Part shown: positions 31,897-40,223 of the stretch, one piece after another
How positions within the stretch are numbered: position 1 is the stretch's first letter
Layout: every line of letters begins with the position of its first letter
From: CAYZHV01 sp046541355
Lineage (GTDB): Bacteria > Spirochaetota > Spirochaetia > DSM-27196 > Alkalispirochaetaceae
DNA: 61,823 nucleotides
Assembly (NCBI GenBank): GCA_046541355.1
Contig: JBKHDM010000003.1
Coordinates: 1-61,823, forward strand
Direction: 5' to 3'
Translations under genes and position numbers: made by a program
The notes under the pieces: generated by a model
What the model was told of the DNA's origin: nothing
Database searches by the model: none
The model's input: the letters and a program-made list of their open reading frames with translations, nothing else

Positions 31897-32116
31897 GTCT
31901 GGTTATCCTCATCTGTTTGGCCCGACCCTCACCGACAGGGAGAGGTTTCCTCGGGTTCGAAAGCGGTGAGCTGCGACGGCGGGAGTCCGCACACAGCGGG
32001 TCGACAGCGCCTTTGCCGAGACCGGGAATCTGCCGGGAGCCACACTCCCTCCCCCGGGGCCACTCCCCTCGCCGCCGATGGGTCACCGTATCCTCGGTCG
32101 GTCACGGTTGGTTTTA

Positions 32117-32152
32117 AAAGGGTTCAGCCTCGCCGCCCACGAGGGCGGAGGC
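32117..32152 (-). terminator. probable terminator of the subtilase/OmpA unit
   Basis: On the minus strand GCCTCCGCCC (32152-32143) pairs with GGGCGG-GC-GAGGC (32138-32127, two-base bulge), followed by CTGAACCCTTTTAAAA. The T tract begins nine bases after the stem, so efficiency is uncertain. Confidence 0.4.
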
Positions 32153-32231
32153 GCTACGCTGCTTCAGCTACCGATGACCACTTATACGCATATCCACCCC
32201 CCCGGTCAAGGGGCGTTCCCCTTCGCCCTCT

Positions 32232-32307
32232 CCCGGGGCCGGGCAGTACTCCCTGCGCCCGCGCCCGCCCCCGGGGCCGGGCAGCACTCCCTGCGCCCGC
32301 GCCCTCT
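32232..32307. repeat. 38-base tandem duplication
   Basis: Two adjacent copies (32232-32269 and 32270-32307) differ by about one base in the shared core GGGCAGYACTCCCTGCGCCC. It lies in the intergenic stretch just beyond the subtilase stop and looks like a recent duplication. Confidence 0.6.
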
Positions 32308-32317
32308 CCCGGCGGAA

Positions 32318-34159
32318 CTATCTCGGGCGAAAAGATACCTCTCCGGCATGGTCGCTGATCCCGAGGACAAGGTAGGGAGAGGTAAGCACCTGGGGGACGA
32401 TCGCCCCCGCCTCCGGTTCCCGGACCGTGTAGTCGAGGCGGAGTACCCCCGCCTCCTCGGTAGTTTCGACAAGCTCGACGGCGTACCCCCCGGTGGAGCG
32501 ACGGCCGGCAACGATGAGGGCGACCGCCTCATACTCCTGCAGGGCGTCGAGGATCTCCTGACGGATTGCGCTGTCGAGGCTCCCGGGGAGCCGGGCAAGC
32601 TCCTCCCGCTCCCGGACGAGAAAGCTTCCCTGCTGTTCAACCGCGCTGTGATTACCCCGGGAGATAACCGTCACCCGCTCCCGCTCCGGTGGCTGTTGCC
32701 CCGCACCCCGGGAAAGGGTGACCCGATAGTTCGGCTCCACCAACGCCACTAACCGGTGAGCCTCGAGGGTGTCGATAAACCGTTGCTCCTCACCGGAGGT
32801 CAACGTGAGGGCAAAAAAGCGTCCGCCGATCCGTCGATCGATCTCTCCCCCCGCCGAGGCGAGGAGAGCCTCCAACTCTCTCATTCCCGCCGTCTCTCCG
32901 AGGAGCGCCCACTCCCGGTGATCCACCGTGAGGATGTAGGAGTCCGCCACCCGCTCTCGGGGTGGCTCCGCGGAGGCGCGGCTTATCGACTGCTCTGGGG
33001 AGAGGCCGCCGGTCGTCGAGCGCATCAGTGCGGAGGAGTAGGTCGAGACCGAACGGTCGTACTCGTAGGGACCGTAGGGCGCCATCAGACGGCGACGGAG
33101 GGCGCGGTTTGCGTTTACCAATCCCCAGCCGGTCGCCTCGTCCCGGCCGGAGGTGGCGATATCCGTTGCCGTCTCCTGAAGGATCTGGAGCACCTGCTCA
33201 GGAGAGATCCCCCGGTCCCAGGCGTAGAGCAGACCCGCAACCCCGGCGACGTAGGGGGTGGCCATTGAGGTTCCCTGGAGGTAGCCGAGCTGAGAGTCGG
33301 GTACGGTGCTGATAATGGTGCTCTCGTCGGTGTCGTTCACCCCCCCCGGGGCGACCAGGTCGAGACCATCCCCGTAGTTGGAGAAACTCGAACGTTCATA
33401 AACGGTGCCGGTAAAGTCGACGCTCCCCACAGCGATTACCCCTGGATAAGCCGCGGGGTAGTCGACGAACTCCTGGTTCGAGTTACCCGAGGCTGCTATA
33501 AAGGTCACTCCCGCGGCTGTCGCATCGACGATCGCGTTGCCGATGGTGCTCCCGAGAAAACCCGACGCCCCGAGACTCATGTTTACCACCTCGGCCGTCA
33601 CCGATGCCCGGGGAGTCGTTGACACGCCGGCGGCGTAGAGGATCCCGGCGAGCAGGTCGGCGCTCGTTCCATTCTGGCTCGCATCGAGCACCCGGATCGG
33701 CAGGATTTTCAGGTAGTTCCGCCCGACGCCGACGATACCTGCGCCGTTGCCGTGGACAGATGAGATGATCCCGGCCACATGGGTTCCATGGCTGTCGGGG
33801 GTGACTGACCCGTCGGCCATTGTCGCATCGTGAGACTGCTCTTCGATGAAGTCCCAGCCACCGCTGCTCACGTTTCCAGCGAGGTCGGGATGAGTTGTAT
33901 CGATGAGCGAGTCGAGCACCGCAACCACGACAGGCTCGAAGTTTCCCGCTATCCCGCGCAGATCCATCAGGCCCCAGGCGAGGGAGCTATCCCCGGCGGG
34001 GTGGGCCCACTGGAGATCGTAGTCAGGGTCGTCTGGTATGGAGGCTACCGACGCGCCGAGGGCGGGGCGGTCATTGTCGGATCCAAAAAAGAGCTCGCAA
34101 CCTGCAAACAGGATCAGCGTGAGAAACAGGAGTGGGAGCGAAAACAGTTCGCTCTTCAT
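32318..34159 (-). CDS. subtilisin-like serine protease, lipoprotein
   Basis: The 613-residue S8 peptidase starts with a lipoprotein signal (lipobox LFAGC, Cys21), so it is probably anchored to a membrane and faces the periplasm or outside. The catalytic triad is Asp83 (VLDSLID), His124 (DSHGTHVAG) and Ser298 (GTSMATPYVAG), with the oxyanion Asn216 (AASGNSN). About 250 residues follow the catalytic domain, ending in a beta-rich segment without an assigned family. Its ATG overlaps the stop of the OmpA-family gene by one base (TGATG), so the two are made together; the OmpA protein may tether the protease near peptidoglycan (inference). Confidence 0.92.
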   Translation of the reverse strand: MKSELFSLPLLFLTLILFAGCELFFGSDNDRPALGASVASIPDDPDYDLQWAHPAGDSSLAWGLMDLRGIAGNFEPVVVAVLDSLIDTTHPDLAGNVSSGGWDFIEEQSHDATMADGSVTPDSHGTHVAGIISSVHGNGAGIVGVGRNYLKILPIRVLDASQNGTSADLLAGILYAAGVSTTPRASVTAEVVNMSLGASGFLGSTIGNAIVDATAAGVTFIAASGNSNQEFVDYPAAYPGVIAVGSVDFTGTVYERSSFSNYGDGLDLVAPGGVNDTDESTIISTVPDSQLGYLQGTSMATPYVAGVAGLLYAWDRGISPEQVLQILQETATDIATSGRDEATGWGLVNANRALRRRLMAPYGPYEYDRSVSTYSSALMRSTTGGLSPEQSISRASAEPPRERVADSYILTVDHREWALLGETAGMRELEALLASAGGEIDRRIGGRFFALTLTSGEEQRFIDTLEAHRLVALVEPNYRVTLSRGAGQQPPERERVTVISRGNHSAVEQQGSFLVREREELARLPGSLDSAIRQEILDALQEYEAVALIVAGRRSTGGYAVELVETTEEAGVLRLDYTVREPEAGAIVPQVLTSPYLVLGISDHAGEVSFRPR

Positions 34160-35376
34160 CAGTTCTCCAGAATGGTTATCTCGACCCTCCGGTTCTTTCG
34201 CCTACCCTCGGGAGTATCGTTTGAGGCCACAGGCTCCTCGGCGCCCACACCCCTGTAGAGCATCTCATCCCGCCCGCGGACTCCGAGCTCGAGGAGGTAC
34301 TCTCCCACCGCCGCGGCCCGCTCCTCGGAGAGGCGCATTCGCCCCTCTTCGGAACCGGCGAGGGCGGTGTGTCCGGTTACCAGGATGTCCCGGTCCGGGT
34401 AGCGGTTGAGGATCTCGCCGATCCTCTCGAGCTTGTCGAGCTCCGAGTCGAGGAGACGGGAGGAGTCCGGGGCGAACTGTATGTTTTCAACAGAGATGGT
34501 GACACCCCGCTCATCCGAGCGCACTTCCGTGTCCTCTATATCGAGTTCTGAGAGCGCCTCGAGGATCTCCTCGGAGAGCTCATTACGGTCGAGGCGCTGC
34601 GAGGAGACGACCTCTCCGTCCGCGGTGCCCCGGAACTCGTAACTCTGGCCGTCGGAGAGCTCGAGGAAGAACCGGTAGCTCTCGGTGTAGCGCAGCGGCC
34701 TGCCCCGGAGCACATCCCAGTAGATCACCTGGTCGGCGAATCCGCGCATCCGCACCGGCTGCAGGGACGCCCCGGGGTACTCCTCGATCTCCCGGTCAAA
34801 CTCGTATCGCGCCGCGATCATCGGCACCGGCGTCTCTCCGGAACGGTCCACCCGGAGGAACCGGTAGTTGACCTCGACAGGGATGAGCATGGTCTCGTCG
34901 ATATCGTAGGCGGGGCGCAGGTCGTGGACCTCCACACCCGCTGCGCTCCAGCTATCCCCGACCTCGACCGGTTCCTCCGGAAACCGGGGTACGTCCCGGA
35001 CCTGGGGCATGATAAAGATCTCGTCGACCTCCACGATCCCCAGCTCATCCCGGGCGAAGCGGGTCTCATACTCTCTTGCGAGTTCGAAGGGCGCCGCCGG
35101 GTCGTTGTTCTGCTCGGAAATCTGATAATTCGCCGCTATTGTCCCACCCCCTTCGGTTGCCTCGACAACCTCACTCTGGATACGGGTGAGAATCTCCACG
35201 CGGGCGAGCAGCTCTCCCGCGGAGAGGATTTCCTGGTTGTTGGTACCCACGATCCTGTAGCGCTCCCCCTCGTCATAGCGGAAACGAAAGGTAAAACGCT
35301 CATCCTCCTGGGCCGCAAGGGGTAGGGCGAACAGGAGAAGCTGTACAACGGCGAGGATTCTGGTACGGTGGTCCAC
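34159..35376 (-). CDS. OmpA-family protein with a large N-terminal domain
   Basis: The 405-residue protein starts at GTG with a signal peptide (MDHRTRILAVVQLLLFALPLAAQ). The N-terminal 260 residues are beta-rich and of no recognised family. The last 120 residues form an OmpA/MotB peptidoglycan-binding domain: FAPDSSRLLDSELDKLERIG, VTGHTALAGSEEGRMRLSEERA (in part) and the final GRRKNRRVEI with the diaminopimelate-binding Asp/Arg motif (NRRVEI). There is no beta-barrel pattern, so it is likely a periplasmic or outer-membrane-associated anchor. No Shine-Dalgarno sequence is obvious. It is coupled to the downstream protease gene. Confidence 0.87.
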   Translation of the reverse strand: MDHRTRILAVVQLLLFALPLAAQEDERFTFRFRYDEGERYRIVGTNNQEILSAGELLARVEILTRIQSEVVEATEGGGTIAANYQISEQNNDPAAPFELAREYETRFARDELGIVEVDEIFIMPQVRDVPRFPEEPVEVGDSWSAAGVEVHDLRPAYDIDETMLIPVEVNYRFLRVDRSGETPVPMIAARYEFDREIEEYPGASLQPVRMRGFADQVIYWDVLRGRPLRYTESYRFFLELSDGQSYEFRGTADGEVVSSQRLDRNELSEEILEALSELDIEDTEVRSDERGVTISVENIQFAPDSSRLLDSELDKLERIGEILNRYPDRDILVTGHTALAGSEEGRMRLSEERAAAVGEYLLELGVRGRDEMLYRGVGAEEPVASNDTPEGRRKNRRVEITILEN

Positions 35377-35419
35377 TGAGGGAGAAGTTACGTCAATTCG
35401 ATGGCGAAATCCACATTTC

Positions 35420-35448
35420 TTGACAAAGGTGGGGGCTCCACTTAGTCT
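35420..35448 (+). promoter_or_regulatory. sigma-70 promoter of the DbpA-domain gene
   Basis: TTGACA (35420-35425), 17 bases, TAGTCT (35443-35448). Transcription would start near 35455, about 75 bases before the proposed ATG. Confidence 0.55.
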
Positions 35449-35530
35449 CTCCCTTGAGGATTACAGGGTACTGTGAGTCAAAACGTTGCACGCTGAGAGC
35501 CGGAATCGTAGATCCATATCCCCGAAACCG

Positions 35531-36634
35531 ATGGAAGCGCCGGAGCAGGAGAGCCGTCGGTTACCCAACAGTCAGGTCCCCAGGTTACTCTCCGGCAGGA
35601 GAGATCTACTGGTGGACACCAACGGGGAGACGGTACCACCTTCACTTCTGTTTCATCCCTTTCAATCGCCTGCCCTGGGGTCGGCAGCTCATGTTCAGGG
35701 ACTTCTCATCACGCCAAATCCGGCACCCTTTGCCGGTCTCGCCAACCGAGCGCCCATCGACAGCGCGGTCCTCGGCCTTGGCGGGACCCCGCGATCCGAG
35801 CGTTCCGACGTGGTTCGGGACCCGGATCTCATCGTCGCGACGCCGGAAAGGTTAATTGATCACTTGAGGAGGGAAAATGTCACCATAACCCGCGTCCATA
35901 GAGTCGTAATCGAAGAGAACTCCGAAGACCCCGCCGGCTACTACACCGATATACAGTACATACTCTCCAAAATCAGAAGACATCCTCGAATCGTGCTTTT
36001 CGCGCACGATCCATCAGCAGTTCCAACTAACGAATCGGCCTTTCTCCGGCGGCCGGTCAATCTGCGACTTTTCGAAGAGGAAGAAGACATGGGAAGCTAT
36101 AAGCACATCGACAACAGCGAGGAACTCAAGAAACAGGTCGAGCAGATCCTGCACGACATTCATAACGAAGAGGACCCGGTTGAGCTCAACGAGTACAAGA
36201 AGTTCTTCAAGAAGAACGTGCCGATCTGGCGGCGCGCCTACTTTACCGCCTACATGCTCAAAGCACTTCAAAACGGGACGTCCCCCAAGGCAGCTCGCAA
36301 CAACAGCCGCAGAAGCCCGCGCTCCCAGAGCGCTCCCGCCGGCAACAACGGCAGCCGGACGACCCCGGAGGCGTCCAACGGCGACGAGGGCGAGATGACA
36401 AGCGTCTTCATCGGCATCGGAAAGAACCGCCGCGTCTTTCCCAGGGACCTTATCGCCCTGTTTACCGAGGTTGACGGCATTACCGGCGAGGACATCGGAC
36501 AGATCAAGATTCTCGATAACTACTCCTTTATGGAAATCAAGCCGGAACGGGCAAAGACCGCGATCGATTCGGTAAACGGCAGAGAGTTTCGCGGACGCAA
36601 GCTCACTGTCAATTACGCCCGCAAAAAGGATTAG
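35531..36634 (+). CDS. degenerate DEAD-box helicase remnant with DbpA-type RNA-binding domain
   Basis: From ATG 35531 the protein has 367 residues (TTG 35486 is an alternative start; neither has a Shine-Dalgarno). The N-terminal 190 residues follow helicase domain 1 in order but without its catalytic motifs: GLLITPNPAPFAGLA where motif Ia PTRELA is expected, LIVATPERLIDHLRR (motif Ib), VVIEENSEDPAGYYTDIQYIL where DEAD should be, and LFAHDPS where SAT should be. There is no Walker A or helicase domain 2. A low-complexity linker (about 255-280) leads to a DbpA RNA-binding domain (VFIGIGKNRRVFPRDLIALF, IGQIKILDNYSFMEI). It probably binds structured rRNA without unwinding it. A terminator follows. 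Confidence 0.82.
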   Translation: MEAPEQESRRLPNSQVPRLLSGRRDLLVDTNGETVPPSLLFHPFQSPALGSAAHVQGLLITPNPAPFAGLANRAPIDSAVLGLGGTPRSERSDVVRDPDLIVATPERLIDHLRRENVTITRVHRVVIEENSEDPAGYYTDIQYILSKIRRHPRIVLFAHDPSAVPTNESAFLRRPVNLRLFEEEEDMGSYKHIDNSEELKKQVEQILHDIHNEEDPVELNEYKKFFKKNVPIWRRAYFTAYMLKALQNGTSPKAARNNSRRSPRSQSAPAGNNGSRTTPEASNGDEGEMTSVFIGIGKNRRVFPRDLIALFTEVDGITGEDIGQIKILDNYSFMEIKPERAKTAIDSVNGREFRGRKLTVNYARKKD

Positions 36635-36669
36635 GAGGCTCCGGGAACTCCCCGGGGAGATCTGCGAGG

Positions 36670-36705
36670 GGGCTGCCTTCCCGCCGGGGAGGCGGCCCTT
36701 TTCTT
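36670..36705 (+). terminator. rho-independent terminator of the DbpA-domain gene
   Basis: GGGCTGCCTTCCC (36670-36682) pairs with GGGGAGGCGGCCC (36686-36698) with two mismatches, followed by TTTTCTT, 35 bases after the stop. Confidence 0.8.
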
Positions 36706-36736
36706 CACTCGCCTCGGGGAAATCAGACGGGGGGTA

Positions 36737-37861
36737 TCAGAGGAGATAACTGAGAAAGAGAAAGGCGAGATAGCTGTTGACGAGGATAGTGACCGCAAAG
36801 AGGATCAAAGAGCCTGTTTCGAGCTTCCTCGCCCTGCCCTCGGCCTTCCGGGCGAGGGTGTCCGGATCTCCGGAGACGATGACATCCTCAGCCCAGGGAT
36901 CCGGAGAATCCCCCTCCCCGAGGGCTGGATAGAAGTGATACCAACCGGTCTCCTCCTCTACCCCTCGCCGAATCGCTCTCCCGCCGGGATGCACGCTCTC
37001 ACCGATGAGCTCCTTGACGTAGAGACCTCCGGAGGGGAGATCCGCGACCCATCGGTTACCCCGGTCGGGACGGAAATCGAACCTGTTCGGCAGGCGCAGA
37101 AGGTCCCGTCGGGCGCGCAGGAGTCGGCCCCGTCCCCAGAGCCTGCGATAGGCAAAAAATGTTATGAGCCCTGGAGGAAAGAGGGGGAGTGCCGGCAGGA
37201 GAGCGAGGGTAAGCGAGGTGAGACCGAGGAGTCTGCCTCCGCTCTCCTGAAAGAAGAGATAGGCAAGCAGCAGCTGCGCCACAAACCCCGCGGCCATCGC
37301 GACGGGAGTGGTGAGATTCCAGTACTCGTTTCGTTGCCGCCCCACCCAGATCGACCGGGCGAGAAGCCTGCGGTCCGACTCCTCGTAGAGCATGACAAAG
37401 AGCCTCCCGAGATCCACGTTCCGGAAGGTCGGCGCTCCCTCACCCTGCTCGAGATGCCCGGAGACAAAGAAGGGTGTGCCCTCGGGCAGGGAGCCGAGGG
37501 ACTCCCAGGTGAGAACCCGGGGCGTATCATCCTTGCCTACGCCCCAGGAACGGCTCTGGGTCGGCTCGACCCGGGGGATTACGTGGATCGAGACCCCCTC
37601 CAGATCGAGCGCTACCGAGAGATGACCGTCGGAGAGCCAGACCCGGTGGTCTCCCTGAACCGCCTCGAGACGTCCGAAAAAGCGAAACTGCCCCCCCTCC
37701 CCCGCCCGGACCCGGGCGTAGGTCAGGATAGGCATGTAGGACGCCTCGATCACCCGGCGACGGAACCTCCGCCACCGCCCCCGAATCGCAAAGGCGCCGA
37801 TACCAGGGACCAGCAGGTAGAACAGAAGGGCTGTTATCAGAATTAGGGAGACCCCGGACAT
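36737..37861 (-). CDS. conserved membrane protein of unknown function
   Basis: The 374-residue protein has one N-terminal membrane helix (SLILITALLFYLLVPGIGAFAI), a soluble beta-rich segment of about 130 residues (FRFFGRLEAVQGDHRVWLSDG, FFVSGHL, resembling an OB-like fold), two central helices (about 185-240) and a C-terminal helix (SLILFAVTILVNSYLAFLFL). No catalytic motif or known family is recognised. GGAGGT lies before the ATG. It stands alone, divergent from the metallo-beta-lactamase-fold gene with 45 bases between. The arrangement hints at an envelope protein with a cytoplasmic or periplasmic sensor-like domain, but the role is unknown. Confidence 0.75.
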   Translation of the reverse strand: MSGVSLILITALLFYLLVPGIGAFAIRGRWRRFRRRVIEASYMPILTYARVRAGEGGQFRFFGRLEAVQGDHRVWLSDGHLSVALDLEGVSIHVIPRVEPTQSRSWGVGKDDTPRVLTWESLGSLPEGTPFFVSGHLEQGEGAPTFRNVDLGRLFVMLYEESDRRLLARSIWVGRQRNEYWNLTTPVAMAAGFVAQLLLAYLFFQESGGRLLGLTSLTLALLPALPLFPPGLITFFAYRRLWGRGRLLRARRDLLRLPNRFDFRPDRGNRWVADLPSGGLYVKELIGESVHPGGRAIRRGVEEETGWYHFYPALGEGDSPDPWAEDVIVSGDPDTLARKAEGRARKLETGSLILFAVTILVNSYLAFLFLSYLL

Positions 37862-37866
37862 GCTGC

Positions 37867-37895
37867 TTGCCTACCTCCACGTTTAATACTACTCT
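37867..37895 (+). promoter_or_regulatory. promoter of the MBL-fold hydrolase gene
   Basis: TTGCCT (37867-37872), 17 bases, TACTCT (37890-37895), then 11 bases to the ATG with no Shine-Dalgarno. The leader would be about five bases. Confidence 0.35.
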
Positions 37896-37906
37896 TCATA
37901 AGCCAC

Positions 37907-38590
37907 ATGATAGAGCGAATAGTAGTAGGAAACCTCTACACAAACACCTACATCGCCTCGGTTTCGAAGAAAGAGTGCATGCTCATCGACCCGGGAGCGG
38001 AGGTTGAAAAGATCATTCAGCGCCTCGAGGCGATCAACATGACGCCCCTGGCAATCGTCTTTACCCACGGACACATGGATCACACCGCGGCGACCCGGGG
38101 CATTATCGACCACTACGCCGAGCGGGATTCGGAGATTCTGGTCGGTATTCACAAAGGGGATGGGAGCTTTCTCGGAGCCGCCGGGACCGAGGCAAACAGG
38201 AACACCTTCGAGTTCTTCGGAGAACGCGGGATGGCGGCGTATGAGGAGCTTCTCAACCCGCTTCCCGAGGCGGACTTTTTCTTTGATGAGGGAGACACGA
38301 TCCTCGACACCGATATCACCGTGATGCACACTCCCGGACACACCCGGGGGAGCGTCTCCTTTTACAGTGAGCCGCGGCAGGCGTTGTTCAGTGGCGACAC
38401 CCTCTTCTTTCACTCCATCGGTCGCTCAGACGTTCCTTTGGGTGATGAGGAGCTTCTCAAGCGTACCGTGAAGGAGCGACTCTTTACCCTCCCCGAGGAG
38501 ACCAGGCTCTTTCCGGGACATGGGCCGGTTTCTACGATTGAGCGTGAGGTGATGAACAACCCCTTTACCAGCGAGGGAGCGACGATCTGA
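37907..38590 (+). CDS. metallo-beta-lactamase-fold hydrolase (glyoxalase II-like)
   Basis: The 227-residue protein carries the complete dinuclear metal site of the glyoxalase II/YcbL branch: THGHMDH (about 53-59), the His in HTPGHTRGSV (about 143), the Asp in SGDTLF (about 164) and PGHGP (about 207). It is likely a cytoplasmic thioester or S-acyl-glutathione-type hydrolase acting on small metabolites; spirochaetes often lack glutathione, so the true thiol is uncertain. No signal peptide is present. Its end is only six bases from the convergent small gene. Confidence 0.9.
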   Translation: MIERIVVGNLYTNTYIASVSKKECMLIDPGAEVEKIIQRLEAINMTPLAIVFTHGHMDHTAATRGIIDHYAERDSEILVGIHKGDGSFLGAAGTEANRNTFEFFGERGMAAYEELLNPLPEADFFFDEGDTILDTDITVMHTPGHTRGSVSFYSEPRQALFSGDTLFFHSIGRSDVPLGDEELLKRTVKERLFTLPEETRLFPGHGPVSTIEREVMNNPFTSEGATI

Positions 38591-38596
38591 GGTAGA

Positions 38597-38974
38597 TCAG
38601 GCGAGCAGGTCCACAAGGGCGCCGGTGGCGAGGGTTTTCCAGCCACTCGAGAAGCCGCCCTGGTCGAGGCCGGCGAGCTCCTGGTTCAACTGACGGCTGA
38701 GCTCGTCGATCCTGCGGTCGACAGCCTCGGACTCGAGGTTACTGTTCTCGACTCTCGCGCCTTTGAGTCGGCTCAGGCGATCGATCAGGTTGTCGAGCGC
38801 CCGGAGCCGGGAGATAGTAAAACCGCCCTCTCCCCGGGAGGGAACACCCTGGACGTGCTTGAACCGCGCGTAGACCATGCCGCCCCGCATCGGCAGGGAA
38901 ACCGGCCCACTTCCGTACCTCGCACGAAGGATACTCGAAAGAGAAACGTTTTGCAGTGATGTCTGGGTAACCAC
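38597..38974 (-). CDS. small conserved-looking protein of unknown function
   Basis: A 125-residue protein from GTG 38974, which has GGAGG well placed upstream. The N-terminal half (VYARFKHVQGVPS) is rich in basic and aromatic residues, and the C-terminal half is helical (LRALDNLIDRLSRLKG, DRRIDELSRQLNQELAGL), likely a short coiled coil. There is no signal peptide, cysteine or known motif. The reading frame is preferred over overlapping frames because of its start signal and protein-like composition. Function unknown; it is upstream-adjacent to nothing on its strand except the DksA-like gene 86 bases away. Confidence 0.55.
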   Translation of the reverse strand: MVTQTSLQNVSLSSILRARYGSGPVSLPMRGGMVYARFKHVQGVPSRGEGGFTISRLRALDNLIDRLSRLKGARVENSNLESEAVDRRIDELSRQLNQELAGLDQGGFSSGWKTLATGALVDLLA

Positions 38975-39060
38975 GACAGCACCCTCCGTCTACAAATATC
39001 GGAAGGCGCCTGACAATCTTTACAGGTTTCCGGGTACCGGACAATCGCAGGTGGTCGGGA

Positions 39061-39417
39061 TCAGCGGTTTCTTCGCTCGATTTCGTTCTGATACTCGACC
39101 CGATAGAGTGCGTATGGGATCGCTTCGAGTCTCTCCTTGGGAATCGGTTTGCCGCTCTTGAGGCAGATACCGTATCCGCCGTTTTCAATACGCGCCAGGG
39201 CGGCCTCGATGAGCCGCAGTCGTTTCATCTCCTGGCCGCCGAGGCTGCTGAGGATCTTCTTGTCAATGTCCGAGCTTGCCACGTCAACGAGGTCTTTTGT
39301 ATCCCCGGTGCCGACGATTTCCCGGAACTCCGCATCCTCCTGCATCAATTTCTCGAGAATCTCGGCTTTCATTTCTTCGAGCCGCTTTTTCATCTTATCG
39401 ACGAAATCGCTATCCAT
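39061..39417 (-). CDS. DksA/TraR-family protein lacking the zinc finger
   Basis: The 118-residue protein has the DksA plan: an N-terminal coiled coil (about 1-75; MKKRLEEMKAEILEKLM, and the tip-like acidic VDVASSDIDKK) and a C-terminal globular part (GGYGICLKSGKPIPKERLEAIPYALYRVEYQ in pieces). Of the four zinc Cys only one remains (GICLKSG... for CxxC, YRVEYQ for CxxC), so it cannot hold the usual zinc; Cys-poor DksA paralogues are known that still bind RNA polymerase. It may tune transcription in the stringent response in a zinc- and redox-independent way. AAGGAAG precedes the ATG. Confidence 0.87.
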   Translation of the reverse strand: MDSDFVDKMKKRLEEMKAEILEKLMQEDAEFREIVGTGDTKDLVDVASSDIDKKILSSLGGQEMKRLRLIEAALARIENGGYGICLKSGKPIPKERLEAIPYALYRVEYQNEIERRNR

Positions 39418-39514
39418 CTCTTCCTTCCTTCAAAGGCGTTATACTTCGGAAAAAACGAGCTAACACTACCGATAGCGCGAGAAATGTCAAGTATCTATCC
39501 TGGGTCCACTCTAA

Positions 39515-39543
39515 TTGACGCGCCCCGAGAAAGCCCGTATAGT
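39515..39543 (+). promoter_or_regulatory. sigma-70 promoter of infA
   Basis: TTGACG (39515-39520), exactly 17 bases, TATAGT (39538-39543). This is the best consensus match in the window, fitting a highly expressed gene; start near 39550. Confidence 0.75.
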
Positions 39544-39572
39544 CTTATCGAACTCAACAGACAGGAGGAGCC

Positions 39573-39791
39573 GTGGCGAAAGAGGAAGCCATCGAAGTCG
39601 AAGGCATTGTAAAGGAGTCTCTACCGAACACCATGTTTCGGGTGGAGCTAAAAAATGGACACACTATTCTCACCCACCTATCCGGCAAGATGAGAAAGCA
39701 CTACATCAGAATTGTTCCCGGGGACAAAGTGAAGGTGGCCCTCTCGCCCTACGACCTCAGCCGTGGACGCATCATCTATCGGGAGCGGTGA
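39573..39791 (+). CDS. infA: translation initiation factor IF-1
   Basis: The 72-residue OB-fold protein (MAKEEAIEVEGIVKESLPNT at the N-terminus; FRVELKNGHTILTHLSGKMR; ending VALSPYDLSRGRIIYRER) is unmistakable IF-1, which occupies the ribosomal A site during initiation. It starts at GTG with AGGAGG (39563-39568) five bases upstream. It is transcribed alone from a strong promoter rather than within a ribosomal-protein operon. Its last 16 bases overlap the end of the convergent Smr gene. Confidence 0.97.
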   Translation: MAKEEAIEVEGIVKESLPNTMFRVELKNGHTILTHLSGKMRKHYIRIVPGDKVKVALSPYDLSRGRIIYRER

Positions 39792-40222
39792 CGGCAGATA
39801 GCCCAGACTGCCCCGTCTCCCCCCTCCTTTGCGGGAGGTATTCCGGTTTCCCCCACAAGAGGATGATCCCGAAGAAACGATCTGACCAGGGAGCGCAGTT
39901 TGCCCCCGGTCGAGGAGTGCAGCCCTTTTCCGTGGATGACGAGGATTCTCCGGCGCTGTCCGGGGACGCTGTTTCTCCGGATCGCCTCCTCCAGAGAGGG
40001 TAACGCCTCCTCCACCCGAAGACCGTGGAGATCGATAGTCTCGCAGATCGGGAGTCTCCTTCCGGCGATCCTCGGTTTTTCCGACGCACCGGAAGCTCCC
40101 CTGCCCTCCTCTCCCGGGGGAGGGTACCGGTCGAGGGCCTCCTTCATGCGGGTTTCCCTCTCCTCCTCCCGTCGCTTTCGTCCCCTCTCCCATTGCCGGA
40201 GGATCTCTTCGAACTCCTGCAC
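39776..40222 (-). CDS. Smr-domain protein
   Basis: The GTG at 40222 (148 residues) is chosen because it sits two bases after the upstream stop with GGAGG before it. The N-terminal 65 residues are highly charged and helical (LRQWERGRKRREEERETRM). The C-terminal 80 residues are an Smr domain: the IDLHGLRVEEAL motif and the IHGKGLHSSTGGKLR loop. Stand-alone Smr proteins are implicated in RNA or DNA nicking, including cleavage of mRNA on collided ribosomes; catalytic DxH and HGKG elements are intact here. It is the last gene of the Bat operon, an unusual partner. Confidence 0.87.
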   Translation of the reverse strand: MQEFEEILRQWERGRKRREEERETRMKEALDRYPPPGEEGRGASGASEKPRIAGRRLPICETIDLHGLRVEEALPSLEEAIRRNSVPGQRRRILVIHGKGLHSSTGGKLRSLVRSFLRDHPLVGETGIPPAKEGGDGAVWAICRHRSR

Positions 40223-40223
40223 C

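Larger units (their letters stand above)
31897..32317. other. 421-base intergenic stretch between ABC-F and subtilase genes
   Basis: No convincing gene, tRNA or known RNA is seen here. It holds a hairpin that probably terminates the subtilase unit (32127-32152), a 38-base tandem duplication (32232-32307) and, next to 31896, the GAGGA ribosome site of the ABC-F gene. The rest is very G+C-rich with many C runs. Confidence 0.6.

Noticed and set aside
31940..31975. A T-loop-like GGGTTCGAAAG suggesting a tRNA
   Set aside because: No acceptor, D-arm or anticodon stem can be formed around it.
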